This document shows positions 16,443-23,378 of a stretch of DNA of 36,985 nt, piece by piece. The notes under the pieces were generated by a model. It saw only the letters and a list, made by a program, of their open reading frames with translations, was not told the DNA's origin and made no database searches. The first letter of the stretch is position 1. Every line of letters begins with the position of its first letter. The position numbers were made by a program, and so were the translations under genes. The stretch comes from an uncultured Muribaculaceae bacterium (GTDB lineage: Bacteria > Bacteroidota > Bacteroidia > Bacteroidales > Muribaculaceae), in the NCBI GenBank assembly GCA_910584545.1, contig CAJUBC010000017.1, forward strand, positions 1 to 36,985, in the 5' to 3' direction.

Positions 16443-16970
16443 ATGGAAGAGACAGAGAAAAACAACATAGAGCCTCGGGAATCCTTCTCCTGGGACGCGT
16501 CATCGTTCTTCAGGGGACTGACCGGTCGCAACCGCCTTGCACGCGCCAGGGGGTTCGCGTTCCACCGCGTCACCGGACTGGAGGGAATGCAGGAGGCTGT
16601 GAAGGGAATGACGAGGGAGACTGCATTCGTGGCCGTCGACCTCGATTCTCCGGGATACGTGGAGCTGGTGAACTCGCCCAAGACGCGGCGCGTCACCACC
16701 GTGTTCCTCTTCATGCGCCATGGAGCGCAGGACATGGAGGTGCGCGACCGCTGTCTCGGCATCATGCGCGAGATTTTCCGCCAGTTCATGTCGGTGCTGG
16801 TGATGGAGCGCACCCGTCTGCAGCAGAAGAAGATCTACATCGACACCCGCATATCGTTCACCGAGGTGGACCGCTACGCCTTCTCCGGCGGCGCGTGCGC
16901 CTATTTCCAGGTGGCCGTCGACACGGCCACCGACCTCCGCTACAACGCGGAGGAATGGGAGGATGAGTGA
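16443..16970 (+). CDS. Putative tail terminator/connector protein, 175 aa
   Basis: The protein is 175 aa with a disordered N-terminus (MEETEKNNIEPRESFSWD). An alpha/beta core follows in which TAFVAVDLDSPGYVELVNSP and RRVTTVFLFMRHGAQDME are strands and EVRDRCLGIMREIFRQFMSV is a helix. The final strand pair is RISFTEVDRYAFSGGACAYF. Such a small alpha/beta fold located between connectors and the HK97-gp10-like gene matches tail terminator proteins that cap the tail tube. Its stop codon shares one base with the next ATG. The functional call is inferred from position. Confidence 0.55.
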   Translation: MEETEKNNIEPRESFSWDASSFFRGLTGRNRLARARGFAFHRVTGLEGMQEAVKGMTRETAFVAVDLDSPGYVELVNSPKTRRVTTVFLFMRHGAQDMEVRDRCLGIMREIFRQFMSVLVMERTRLQQKKIYIDTRISFTEVDRYAFSGGACAYFQVAVDTATDLRYNAEEWEDE

Positions 16971-17374
16971 TGGTCACGACGGAACAGGACCAGGCGGGGA
17001 TCCGCCGGGCTTACGTGGAGGGATGGAACCGCACCATGATCGAGATCTGGAAGGAGCGGATCGTGCTCCTCGGGGCCATCGAGACCGGAGCCCTCTACAA
17101 TTCGGTGATGGAAGTGGAGGTGAAGGCCGACGACCGCGTCTCCTCGGTGACATTGAGACAGAGCTTCCTCGAGTACGGCCTCTACGTGGATCGTGGCACC
17201 GGCCGCGAGTTCGCCAGGGGGAATCCCGGCGACATCGGCCGCCCGGTGGTGCGCAGGGCCAAGCCATGGTTCTCACGGAAATACTGGAGCTCGGTCCACA
17301 GGCTCAAGGAGTTTTTCACCGACTCGCTCGGAAAGGAATTCTGCGGAGTCATCTCCCGGATCATGGAGAGCTGA
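16970..17374 (+). CDS. HK97 gp10-like tail completion protein (putative)
   Basis: The 134-aa product is read from ATG 16970; a GTG at 16967 is an alternative start one codon upstream. It starts MVTTEQDQAGIRRAYVEGWN and contains helices followed by the stretch GALYNSVMEVEVK, then YGLYVDRGTGREFARGNPG and RRAKPWFSRKYWSSVHRLKE. The pattern 'Y..yvd.GTGre....G.......r.akPWf..kyw.S...L...f' is common in Bacteroidales tail-completion/head-closure proteins. It shares one base with the preceding gene. A GC hairpin and late promoter P-late2 follow. Confidence 0.6.
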   Translation: MVTTEQDQAGIRRAYVEGWNRTMIEIWKERIVLLGAIETGALYNSVMEVEVKADDRVSSVTLRQSFLEYGLYVDRGTGREFARGNPGDIGRPVVRRAKPWFSRKYWSSVHRLKEFFTDSLGKEFCGVISRIMES

Positions 17375-17376
17375 GT

Positions 17377-17402
17377 CCTTTCCGCGTCTTTTCGCGGAAG
17401 GG
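17377..17402 (+). terminator. Hairpin overlapping late promoter P-late2
   Basis: CCTTTCCGCG (17377-17386) pairs with CGCGGAAGGG (17393-17402) with one G-U pair and a six-base loop TCTTTT. It lies directly after the tail-completion gene stop and covers the -33 box of the following promoter. It may weaken upstream readthrough or shield the tail-fibre leader. No U-run follows, so it is not a standard terminator. Confidence 0.4.
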
Positions 17403-17420
17403 GATAAAGAAGTAAATTCG
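17385..17420 (+). promoter_or_regulatory. Phage late promoter P-late2, before tail fibre genes
   Basis: CGTCTTTT at 17385-17392, exactly 20 nt, then TAAATTCG at 17413-17420. Both boxes and the spacing are identical to P-late1. Predicted start near 17427, just ahead of the ATG at 17442. It would begin a second late transcript covering the fibre and lysis genes. Confidence 0.65.
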
Positions 17421-17441
17421 CGATATAAAACGATACGGATT

Positions 17442-18896
17442 ATGGATTACACCAACATAAACGCATTGATCGACTCGTTCGCCTCGCAGAGCACGCCGGA
17501 CTCCATCTCTCCGGCCAACGTGGCGTCGCTGCTGCGCGAGCTGCTCTCCTGCGTGGAGCAGGGAGACTCCGAGTCCGGAGGAATCACCGCCAGCCTGACA
17601 GTGATCAGGAACCGGGTCATCGCCGTCGAGGGAAGCGTCGGCTCGCTTGAGGAATCGAAGGGAAAGGCCCGAGGACTGGCCACGCTCGATGCCGCCGGCC
17701 ATCTCCCGGCAGCGCAGCTGCCTTCGAACGTGGCCACGCTCAACTCTTCCGGAATGCTTCCCGACAGCACCGCGCCCAAGGTCTCGCTTTCCGTCTGCTT
17801 CTTCAGCGGGTTCTGCCACAACGCGACGCTGGAGTCCGGAGGCGTGGTCGGAGACCATTCGGTGGTCTACGACACCGCCCGCAGGATGTTTCTCGCAGCG
17901 CAGGGGCTGCGCTGCTATCAGGCGTTTCCGGACGCGGACCATTACAACGTATCCGGACATCCATACGACCGCAAGCTCTATGTCGAGACCGGGACCGGAG
18001 TCCCGTACAGATGGACCGGAAGCAGTCTCGAGGCTCTCGGATGCGTTCCAGGAGAACCGTTCGGATCGGCCACCCTCGATGAGGACGGTAAACTCGACGA
18101 GTCGCAGATTCCCGACGTGCTGTTCGATACCGGGAAGAATACCGCAAAGCCGGGCATCAGGATGCAGCCGGTGCCGGTGGACGGACCGGCGCGGAACGGA
18201 TATCCGCGGGAGTCATGCCTCGGCCTTATGTGCCCGGAAGAGATTCCGGCCGACTGCGTGCCGGTGCTTTTCAGACTGACGAAGCATACGCGGACAGCGA
18301 CATTCATACAGATGGAAATGTCGGACCGCGACAAGGCGAAGGAAAAATGCTACCGGAGGTATTCCACCCTCGAGAATTACGCGAGAATCAGGAAGGCAAC
18401 GGCCGACGACGACCTCTCTCCGGCCATCAGGTATATCCTCACGTTCGCCGACTGGGAGAGCGGAGTGGATGTTACGGATCAGAACGGCGAGCCGCAGCTC
18501 AGCTCGCTCGCCGACGACACTCAGTTCGCTGATTCGGAGTATGTGGAGAGACCCACGTTCTGCAGGGTCAGGGAAATTCCTCTCAAGGACTCGACCACCG
18601 TCGGCACCCTCTATACGGTTCCATGGGGCGGCAGAAACATCTGGATCGCGCGGAAGAACGCGGGGCAGAACCGGTTCTCGAAGCTGAGAAAGGATGTGAG
18701 GCTGCAGTGCGCCGTCGCTTTCATCCGCCGCTCGGAGCTTGCGTCGCAGGGGAAACGCAACCGGCTGACGCTGTCCATGTCGGTGACGGATCCGGTCTAT
18801 TTCTACGTGTATCCGGTGCCGAACCTCCTGCAGACGGCGGGTGGAGGGTCGATTCTGGACAGGACGCGGCCGTTCCTCTTCAAGTACGGGGTATAA
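17442..18896 (+). CDS. Putative tail fibre/receptor-binding structural protein
   Basis: The protein is read from ATG 17442 (MDYTNINALIDSFASQST), 484 aa; the frame is open upstream but that part is the previous gene's territory and precedes the promoter. Residues 1-50 are helical. The segment at about 75-105 (KARGLATLDAAGHLPAAQLP) is the short 'GLA.LD..G..P..QLP' repeat found in many phage tail fibres and is partly repeated near residues 205-225 (GSATLDEDGKLDESQIPDVL). The remainder is beta-rich. It would form the shaft or neck of a host-recognition fibre. It is the first gene after P-late2, and a tandem hairpin cluster follows its stop. Confidence 0.65.
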   Translation: MDYTNINALIDSFASQSTPDSISPANVASLLRELLSCVEQGDSESGGITASLTVIRNRVIAVEGSVGSLEESKGKARGLATLDAAGHLPAAQLPSNVATLNSSGMLPDSTAPKVSLSVCFFSGFCHNATLESGGVVGDHSVVYDTARRMFLAAQGLRCYQAFPDADHYNVSGHPYDRKLYVETGTGVPYRWTGSSLEALGCVPGEPFGSATLDEDGKLDESQIPDVLFDTGKNTAKPGIRMQPVPVDGPARNGYPRESCLGLMCPEEIPADCVPVLFRLTKHTRTATFIQMEMSDRDKAKEKCYRRYSTLENYARIRKATADDDLSPAIRYILTFADWESGVDVTDQNGEPQLSSLADDTQFADSEYVERPTFCRVREIPLKDSTTVGTLYTVPWGGRNIWIARKNAGQNRFSKLRKDVRLQCAVAFIRRSELASQGKRNRLTLSMSVTDPVYFYVYPVPNLLQTAGGGSILDRTRPFLFKYGV

Positions 18897-18903
18897 AAAA
18901 AAG

Positions 18904-18989
18904 CCGGGTGCGCCATCGCGCTCCCGGACATTGCCGGATGCGCCGTCGCGCTTCCGGACCGGTCGCCGGATGCGCCATCGCGCTTCCGG
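18904..18989. repeat. Three tandem 24-bp hairpin repeats
   Basis: Three palindromic copies of CCGGATGCGC-CATC-GCGCTTCCGG type lie at 18904-18927, 18934-18957 and 18966-18989, spaced 30 and 32 nt. Each forms a stem CCGGA/TCCGG, a T-T mismatch, then GCGC/GCGC with a four-base loop. Copy one has compensating G/C changes (CCGGG/CCCGG). They begin 7 nt after the fibre stop codon. They could be REP-like elements, transcript 3'-end stabilisers or protein sites. Confidence 0.75.
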
Positions 18990-19051
18990 ACATGCAAAGT
19001 TAACAATAATTTCCTATCCCGCAAAGGGATGACGACAAAATCGGATCAGAA

Positions 19052-19657
19052 ATGGAAAATATCTGGAGCATAGTAGTCTCATCGGTTCTCGGCCTGACCG
19101 TGATCGGCGACATCGTGATGCGGCTGCTCTTCCGCACTGAGCGGCGCAAGGCCGAGGCCTCGGCCGGCGCGGAGGAGAACCGGATGTGGCACGACCGTCT
19201 CCTCGAGCAGCGTGAGGCAAACCGCGACCTCAACGCGCTGGTGGCCTCGATGAGCGAGCAGCTGAAGACCGCCAACCAGGAGAGCGCCGACAAGACGCGC
19301 CAGATCCGGAAACTGAACGCGATGCTGATGGAGGAGCAGGTGAAGAACCTCAACTACGAGCGCTATCTGGCCGCCAAGGACCGGTTTATCGACTGGCTCC
19401 TGATCTGGCACTGCCGGCGCGAGCAGAACGGACGCAAGTCCGGATGCGACCGTCGTCTCCCCCAGCAGGATGTGCCGGTCCCTTACACTCCTCCTCCGGA
19501 GATGGAGGAGGCCACGGCGAGGGCGTCGCAGTTCTCCCTCAGGATAAAAAGCCGGGAAACCGGCGCGGAAACCATCGATAATGACAATTCAAAACCGGAG
19601 AGCAATGAAAAAAATCAATTACAGGTCAGACTTCAAGACGAGACTGAAGCTGACTGA
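19052..19657 (+). CDS. Membrane-anchored coiled-coil protein, possible holin or lysis accessory
   Basis: This 201-aa protein starts with one hydrophobic segment, residues about 5-26 (IWSIVVSSVLGLTVIGDIVM). A charged coiled coil follows at about 30-110 (RKAEASAGAEENRMWHDRLL through NALVASMSEQLKTANQESAD), then a Cys- and Pro-containing linker and a low-complexity Glu/Asn-rich tail. Its topology is N-terminal anchor, soluble coiled-coil body. Similar proteins occur next to lysis genes in Bacteroidales phages, which would suit a holin-associated or inner-membrane spanin component, but it is 2 kb from the endolysin and the fibre genes intervene. The 3' end overlaps the next gene by 53 nt in another frame. 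Confidence 0.55.
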   Translation: MENIWSIVVSSVLGLTVIGDIVMRLLFRTERRKAEASAGAEENRMWHDRLLEQREANRDLNALVASMSEQLKTANQESADKTRQIRKLNAMLMEEQVKNLNYERYLAAKDRFIDWLLIWHCRREQNGRKSGCDRRLPQQDVPVPYTPPPEMEEATARASQFSLRIKSRETGAETIDNDNSKPESNEKNQLQVRLQDETEAD

Positions 19658-20114
19658 CCACAGCGGTACGGAGATAGGCTGGCCCGGCTACGACTGGGAG
19701 GCGTTCTTCTATACCGGAAGCCGCAGCAACGCCTACCGCGTCGGCTGCATGGACGGGACGCCGGTCAACTGCCGGAGGGACGGCGACAGGGTGATGGCGG
19801 TGTTCGACAACCACCAGCTGGGCCCCGGACGGATCCGGGCCGATTTCCATTCCTACATCCCGGATCCGGATTATCCCGACGGCACGCAGCACGTGGTGAC
19901 GCCCCTCGAGCTGGAGATAGAGCTTGTGGCCGGCCCGGGCGACGTGCCGACGGCCGCCGACGCCACGGTTCCGCTTCCGGTGGTGAACGGCGGATTTGTT
20001 CCGGAGGAGCATTACACCAGGGAAGAGACCGAGCGGGCGATAGCTGCCGGCGCGGTGCGCGCCATCTACGGGCGGGACTTCGACGCCGGCTTCGGCAATG
20101 ATTTCAATAACTGA
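19605..20114 (+). CDS. Tail-fibre-associated protein, Bacteroidales phage family
   Basis: The protein is 169 aa from ATG 19605 (MKKINYRSDFKTRLKLTDHS); an ATG eight codons earlier is possible. The sequence FFYTGSRSNAYRVGCMDGTP followed by a 'DNHQLGPGRIRADFHSYIPD' stretch and 'YPDGTQHVVTPLELEIEL' matches a pattern I know from fibre-associated proteins in Bacteroidales phages and integrated elements, usually a beta-rich N-terminal module attached to a fibre. It is probably an adsorption-apparatus base protein. It overlaps the coiled-coil gene and is followed 17 nt later by the next small gene. Confidence 0.6.
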   Translation: MKKINYRSDFKTRLKLTDHSGTEIGWPGYDWEAFFYTGSRSNAYRVGCMDGTPVNCRRDGDRVMAVFDNHQLGPGRIRADFHSYIPDPDYPDGTQHVVTPLELEIELVAGPGDVPTAADATVPLPVVNGGFVPEEHYTREETERAIAAGAVRAIYGRDFDAGFGNDFNN

Positions 20115-20131
20115 TTAAATGATTTCAGACC

Positions 20132-20518
20132 ATGACGAAAGATGAATTAAAACAGATGATCGACTCCACGATCGCCACCAACGGCAAGGGAGAGATCACC
20201 GGCGAGGCACTCAACCTCGCCCTCAAGGCGATAGTGGACGCGATGGGTTCCGGAAGCACGGAGGTGGTGAAGGTGCCCGGCGGGGACATCGCCCTCACCC
20301 CGGCCGAGCTGGCCGCCAACGCGGAGACATACGAGAGAATCTACGGTACCCTTTCGGCCGGACTCGGAGTGAGCGTCCTCATGGTGGCCACCGGCGGAGA
20401 CACCGCCGGACAGTACATGGTGCCCATGGGCATGATGCTTTCCGAAGGGGCGGTCGTGCTTATGTCGTTTTCCGGAACAGTAACCCTCGCCTCCGATGGA
20501 AGCGTAACGACAGCTTGA
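20132..20518 (+). CDS. Fibre-associated small protein, 128 aa
   Basis: The protein is 128 aa. The N-terminal helix MTKDELKQMIDSTIATNGKG followed by ITGEALNLALKAIVDAM is a module often found at the N-terminus of Bacteroidales phage tail fibres ('..NG...ITG..LN..L..iv.am'), which anchors trimeric fibres to the baseplate. Its C-terminus is a short beta-rich domain with alternating Gly and Ser. It stands as a separate gene and is directly followed by the BspA-like gene, whose start lies 1 nt beyond its stop, so the two may assemble together. Confidence 0.55.
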   Translation: MTKDELKQMIDSTIATNGKGEITGEALNLALKAIVDAMGSGSTEVVKVPGGDIALTPAELAANAETYERIYGTLSAGLGVSVLMVATGGDTAGQYMVPMGMMLSEGAVVLMSFSGTVTLASDGSVTTA

Positions 20519-20519
20519 T

Positions 20520-21440
20520 ATGACACGGCAGGTAAAAGACTCGATTGACCGGATCATTTCCGGCAAGGGACTCCTGCGAATCCCCGCCTGGTGGATGCGC
20601 AGCCTCCTCCGCAAGATGGTCGATGCCATCGACCGCGTCCGCTCCGCCGTCGACAAGGTCCAGGGGAATGTAGACAAAGTCCGAAACAGCGTGGATAAGG
20701 TCCAGTCCGATGTCAACAGCATGGAGGCTAAATGGCCTATCGTAAGGTATAACAAGGACAGACAGTGGCTCGTGATTTCCGATGGAAATGACGAAATTGC
20801 CGTAACGGGAGTGGACATCATACCGACAATTCTTATAGAATGCTCGGTAAGAGCCGGGGTCGATATATTGAAAATCAATAACAAAAATTATAATGTTGAC
20901 AATGGCAAGATTCTTATCCCGGTAAAGCCTAAGCCGACAAACACGGAAAAGATGTTTGCCAGCGAAGACTTGACAAGCATAGACTTGTCTGAGCTTGATA
21001 CTTCGGAAGTGGAAAGCATGCGATGGATGTTTTCTCATTGCAAAAGGATATCGTCTTTGGATGTCTCGAATTTTGATACATCAAGAGTAAAAGACATGAC
21101 AAGTATGTTCAACGGTTGCGCGCTTATCAGGGTCCTTGACTTGTCTATGTTTGATCTGTCGAGCGTGAAAGACATGTCCATGATGTTTATAGATTGCACC
21201 ATAAATGATTTGAAAATGGTCGGATTTGGTAAGAATCCAGATGCGACAGATCCAAAGACATTCATTGGGTCTCACATTTCATCGTCCTCATTGAGGTATA
21301 TCCTGAAGGATCATAGCTTCGACAGGGCAGCGGCAGGTTACGCTCCTTGCAAGCTGTATATACAACATAATTATTATCTTTCAACAGAAGATAAAGCTGC
21401 CGTGTCGGCCAAAGGATTCACGGTATCATCAGGTAATTAA
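20520..21440 (+). CDS. BspA/DUF285-repeat tail tip protein, mosaic
   Basis: The 306-aa protein has two parts. Residues 1-75 are GC-rich phage-like sequence with a coiled coil of 'VDKVQxNVDKVRxSVDKVQ' repeats. From about residue 76 the DNA becomes AT-rich and encodes BspA-type leucine-rich (DUF285) repeats: SIDLSELDTSEVESMRWMFS, then LDVSNFDTSRVKDMTSMFNG and LDLSMFDLSSVKDMSMMFID. These follow the 'L.LS.fDTS.V..M..MF..C' pattern of surface adhesins. The likely role is receptor binding at the fibre tip through a captured or shuffled repeat domain. The abrupt change in composition near 20740 indicates module exchange. Function is inferred, family recognition is firm. Confidence 0.75.
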   Translation: MTRQVKDSIDRIISGKGLLRIPAWWMRSLLRKMVDAIDRVRSAVDKVQGNVDKVRNSVDKVQSDVNSMEAKWPIVRYNKDRQWLVISDGNDEIAVTGVDIIPTILIECSVRAGVDILKINNKNYNVDNGKILIPVKPKPTNTEKMFASEDLTSIDLSELDTSEVESMRWMFSHCKRISSLDVSNFDTSRVKDMTSMFNGCALIRVLDLSMFDLSSVKDMSMMFIDCTINDLKMVGFGKNPDATDPKTFIGSHISSSSLRYILKDHSFDRAAAGYAPCKLYIQHNYYLSTEDKAAVSAKGFTVSSGN

Positions 21441-21447
21441 TTTCATC

Positions 21448-21669
21448 ATGACACAATCGGATTACACAATGCGGGTGCTTAATGCCGCAGAAGATCATTT
21501 CATCACCGAGTCGGCCGACGTGCCCGACGAGAGGAGACTCATCGCAAAAACGGTCTATCTGGCCGTCAACGATGCTCCGGAGAACTACAAGGAGATAACC
21601 GCCGAGGAGGCCGAACGGATCCGGAAGATCCAGGAGGCCGCCATGCCTAAGCTTCCGGAGGAGCCATGA
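21448..21669 (+). CDS. Small unknown phage protein before endolysin, 73 aa
   Basis: The 73-aa acidic protein (MTQSDYTMRVLNAAEDHFIT) returns to the GC-rich composition of the phage core after the AT-rich repeat gene. It is predicted to be helical, with an end rich in Glu, Lys and Pro (ITAEEAERIRKIQEAAMPKL). Its stop codon overlaps the amidase start in ATGA, showing translational coupling with the lysis gene. No family or membrane segment; it could be a fibre chaperone or a lysis regulator. Confidence 0.6.
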   Translation: MTQSDYTMRVLNAAEDHFITESADVPDERRLIAKTVYLAVNDAPENYKEITAEEAERIRKIQEAAMPKLPEEP

Positions 21670-22091
21670 GGGAGCCCGACACCATCCTGATCCATTGCTC
21701 GGCCACTCCCGAGGGGAAGGATTTCACCGTGGCCGACATCGACCGCTGGCACCGCGCCAAGGGCTGGAACGGCATCGGCTACAATTACGTGGTCTACCGC
21801 GACGGCAGCTATCATCTTGGCCGCAGCCTCTCCGTCCCGGGCGCGCACTGTCCGGAGGAGGGCATGAACCGCCGGAGCATCGGTATCGTCTACATCGGCG
21901 GCTGTGCCGCCGACGGCAAGACCCCGAAGGATACCCGCACCCCGGCGCAGAAACGCACCCTGGTGACGCTCATACGCACCCTCAAGGGGCGATATCCATC
22001 CATCACCCGTGTACTCGGCCACCGCGATATCAAGGGTGTCCACAAGGCATGCCCCTGCTTCGACGCCAGGACCGAATACCGAAACATCTGA
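21666..22091 (+). CDS. N-acetylmuramoyl-L-alanine amidase endolysin
   Basis: The 141-aa protein is a compact amidase_2/PGRP-type endolysin, similar in size to T7 lysozyme. Zinc and catalytic residues are visible: H10 in ILIHCSAT, Y39 in GIGYNYVV, H119 in VLGHRD, and K127/C129 in HKACPCFD, matching T7 His17, Tyr46, His122, Lys128 and Cys130. It cleaves the amide between N-acetylmuramate and L-alanine in peptidoglycan. No signal peptide, so it needs a holin for access. It is coupled to the gene before it and is followed 4 nt later by the spanin-like gene, together forming the lysis cassette. Confidence 0.9.
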   Translation: MREPDTILIHCSATPEGKDFTVADIDRWHRAKGWNGIGYNYVVYRDGSYHLGRSLSVPGAHCPEEGMNRRSIGIVYIGGCAADGKTPKDTRTPAQKRTLVTLIRTLKGRYPSITRVLGHRDIKGVHKACPCFDARTEYRNI

Positions 22092-22095
22092 AGAA

Positions 22096-22647
22096 ATGAA
22101 GACGGAAACAAAAGATTTCATCGCGAGGCTCGCCGGAGGCATGCTGCTGGCGGCCTCGCTCACGCTGATCGCGCTCGGCTGCATCATTCTCGGCGGCTGC
22201 TCGCCCAGAACCGTGCATCTCCCTCAGGAACGCGTCGCGTTGCGCACCGACACCGTCACGGAGTATATCTCCCTGACGGACTCGGTATTTGTCACCGAGC
22301 GCGTCTATGAGTCCGACACCCGTTACGACTCCATCGCTCCCATCCTCGACTCGCTCAACCGCGTGATCGGCTGGGACCGGTATCATTTTCGTGAGCTCAC
22401 GAAAATGGATGAGCGGGAGATGGCCCGGATGCGCGCCGAGATAGATTCCCTCCGGAAGGCGAGAACCGACACGGTGCGCGAGCGTGTCCCTTATCCCGTG
22501 GTCCGCACCGAGGTCAGGGAGGTGGAGAAACCCCTCGGCTGGTGGCAGACCGCGCTGATATGGACCGGAGCCGCAGCCGTCGCTGCTGTCGCCATCGCGG
22601 CGCTCCGCGCATGGATCCGACGCAGGACAAGACTTGGAAAGCCATAG
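22096..22647 (+). CDS. Probable unimolecular spanin (u-spanin) lipoprotein
   Basis: This 183-aa protein is read from ATG 22096, 4 nt after the endolysin. It has an N-terminal signal with a lipobox (ILGGC, Cys35) and a C-terminal transmembrane helix at about 150-170 (TALIWTGAAAVAAVAIAALR) followed by positively charged AWIRRRTRLGK. Between these is a periplasm-length Ser/Thr/Arg-rich helix region. An outer-membrane lipid anchor joined to an inner-membrane helix is the u-spanin layout of phage T1 gp11, which would link and fuse the two membranes at the last step of lysis. Position next to the endolysin agrees. An alternative lipobox at LGC29 exists; no experiment is implied. Confidence 0.65.
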   Translation: MKTETKDFIARLAGGMLLAASLTLIALGCIILGGCSPRTVHLPQERVALRTDTVTEYISLTDSVFVTERVYESDTRYDSIAPILDSLNRVIGWDRYHFRELTKMDEREMARMRAEIDSLRKARTDTVRERVPYPVVRTEVREVEKPLGWWQTALIWTGAAAVAAVAIAALRAWIRRRTRLGKP

Positions 22648-22678
22648 TTGTTATTGTTTGTTTTAGTTAGATTAGATT

Positions 22679-22718
22679 GGCCGCGCGGTCGCCTGTGACA
22701 GGTGGCCGCGCCGCTTTT
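22679..22718 (+). terminator. Terminator after lysis cassette
   Basis: GCGCGG (22683-22688) pairs with CCGCGC (22706-22711), with an inner CCTG/CAGG pair, then GCTTTTGTGTGTTTG. This is a GC hairpin followed by a moderate T-run and ends the late transcript before the cargo island. Confidence 0.7.
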
Positions 22719-22775
22719 GTGTGTTTGACTTGATAAAAAAATATAACGATTACGAAATATTTTTTTGCCCGAAAA

Positions 22776-22807
22776 TTTGTTTATATCACGAAAATGTTAT
22801 AATTTTG
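22776..22807 (+). promoter_or_regulatory. Promoter of orphan HicB gene
   Basis: TTTG at 22776-22779, exactly 20 nt, TAATTTTG at 22800-22807: a full match to the Bacteroidales vegetative promoter. Predicted start is near 22814, which excludes the in-frame ATG at 22765 and fixes the start at 22858. A TTATA/TATAA inverted repeat in the spacer might be an operator. Confidence 0.75.
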
Positions 22808-22857
22808 TATCGGTAATCAAAACAGGACATCTAAGGTCATCTAAACATCTGCTCGAT

Positions 22858-23256
22858 ATGAAAGTAAGTATTGAAAAACAGTCTGACGGCTCGTACATCG
22901 CCTACAACACCACCGGCGATCATGTCACGCTCATCGGCACCGGCGATACCGTCAGGGAAGCAAAAGAGGATTTCTTCAACTCCATCGAGGAAGTCAAGGA
23001 AAGTTATGTCGAACTCGGCGACACAATGCCCGAATGTCTCTCTGAGGACATTGAATTCCGCTTCGATATCTCTTCTCTGTTTGAATATTACTCCATGCTC
23101 AACGTAAGTGCTTTGGGACGTTACCTCGGCATCAATGACTCCCTGATGCGCCAATACCGCAAAGGAGACACCCCCATCTCCGACAGACAACTTGAAAAAA
23201 TAGAGTCGGGCATCCACCGTCTCGGCTCCGAACTTGCCTCTCTTCGTCTTGTTTGA
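22858..23256 (+). CDS. Orphan HicB-family antitoxin
   Basis: The 132-aa protein starts with a HicB partial RNase H-like fold (MKVSIEKQSDGSYIAYN, then a GDTVREAKEDFFNSIEEV pattern). It ends with a helix-turn-helix (LGRYLGINDSLMRQYRKGD and DRQLEKIESGIHRLGSELAS) of the type that binds its own operator. It resembles the second HicB at 26155 in both halves, including the terminal ELASLRLV versus ELSQLQLV. No HicA frame is present on either side, so it is an orphan. Possible roles are a transcriptional regulator or an antitoxin that neutralises a host HicA. It has its own promoter and its own hairpin terminator. Confidence 0.8.
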   Translation: MKVSIEKQSDGSYIAYNTTGDHVTLIGTGDTVREAKEDFFNSIEEVKESYVELGDTMPECLSEDIEFRFDISSLFEYYSMLNVSALGRYLGINDSLMRQYRKGDTPISDRQLEKIESGIHRLGSELASLRLV

Positions 23257-23287
23257 TTACCGATGCTTTCCATTTCGAGAGAGGTCC

Positions 23288-23316
23288 GCGCCTCCGGCTT
23301 TCTGCGCCGGAGGCGC
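23288..23316 (+). terminator. GCGCCTCCGGC hairpin, cargo terminator 1
   Basis: GCGCCTCCGGC (23288-23298) pairs over 11 bp with GCCGGAGGCGC (23306-23316), loop of seven bases. It is followed by TATCCC, a poor T-run, so it may act in termination only partly. The same stem recurs after the three later cargo units at 25790, 26594 and 29048. Confidence 0.6.
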
Positions 23317-23378
23317 TATCCCGGTGGAAACATTGACTGTCCCTCTGCTGAAGGGAACGATATAACCTGATTGATGAT

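Noticed and set aside
18904..18989. Short regular repeats as a CRISPR array.
   Set aside because: Only three units, spacers of 6-8 nt, and the units themselves are palindromic; no cas genes.
20520..21440. Diversity-generating retroelement targeting the fibre tip.
   Set aside because: No reverse transcriptase gene and no template-like second copy of the repeat region in the window.
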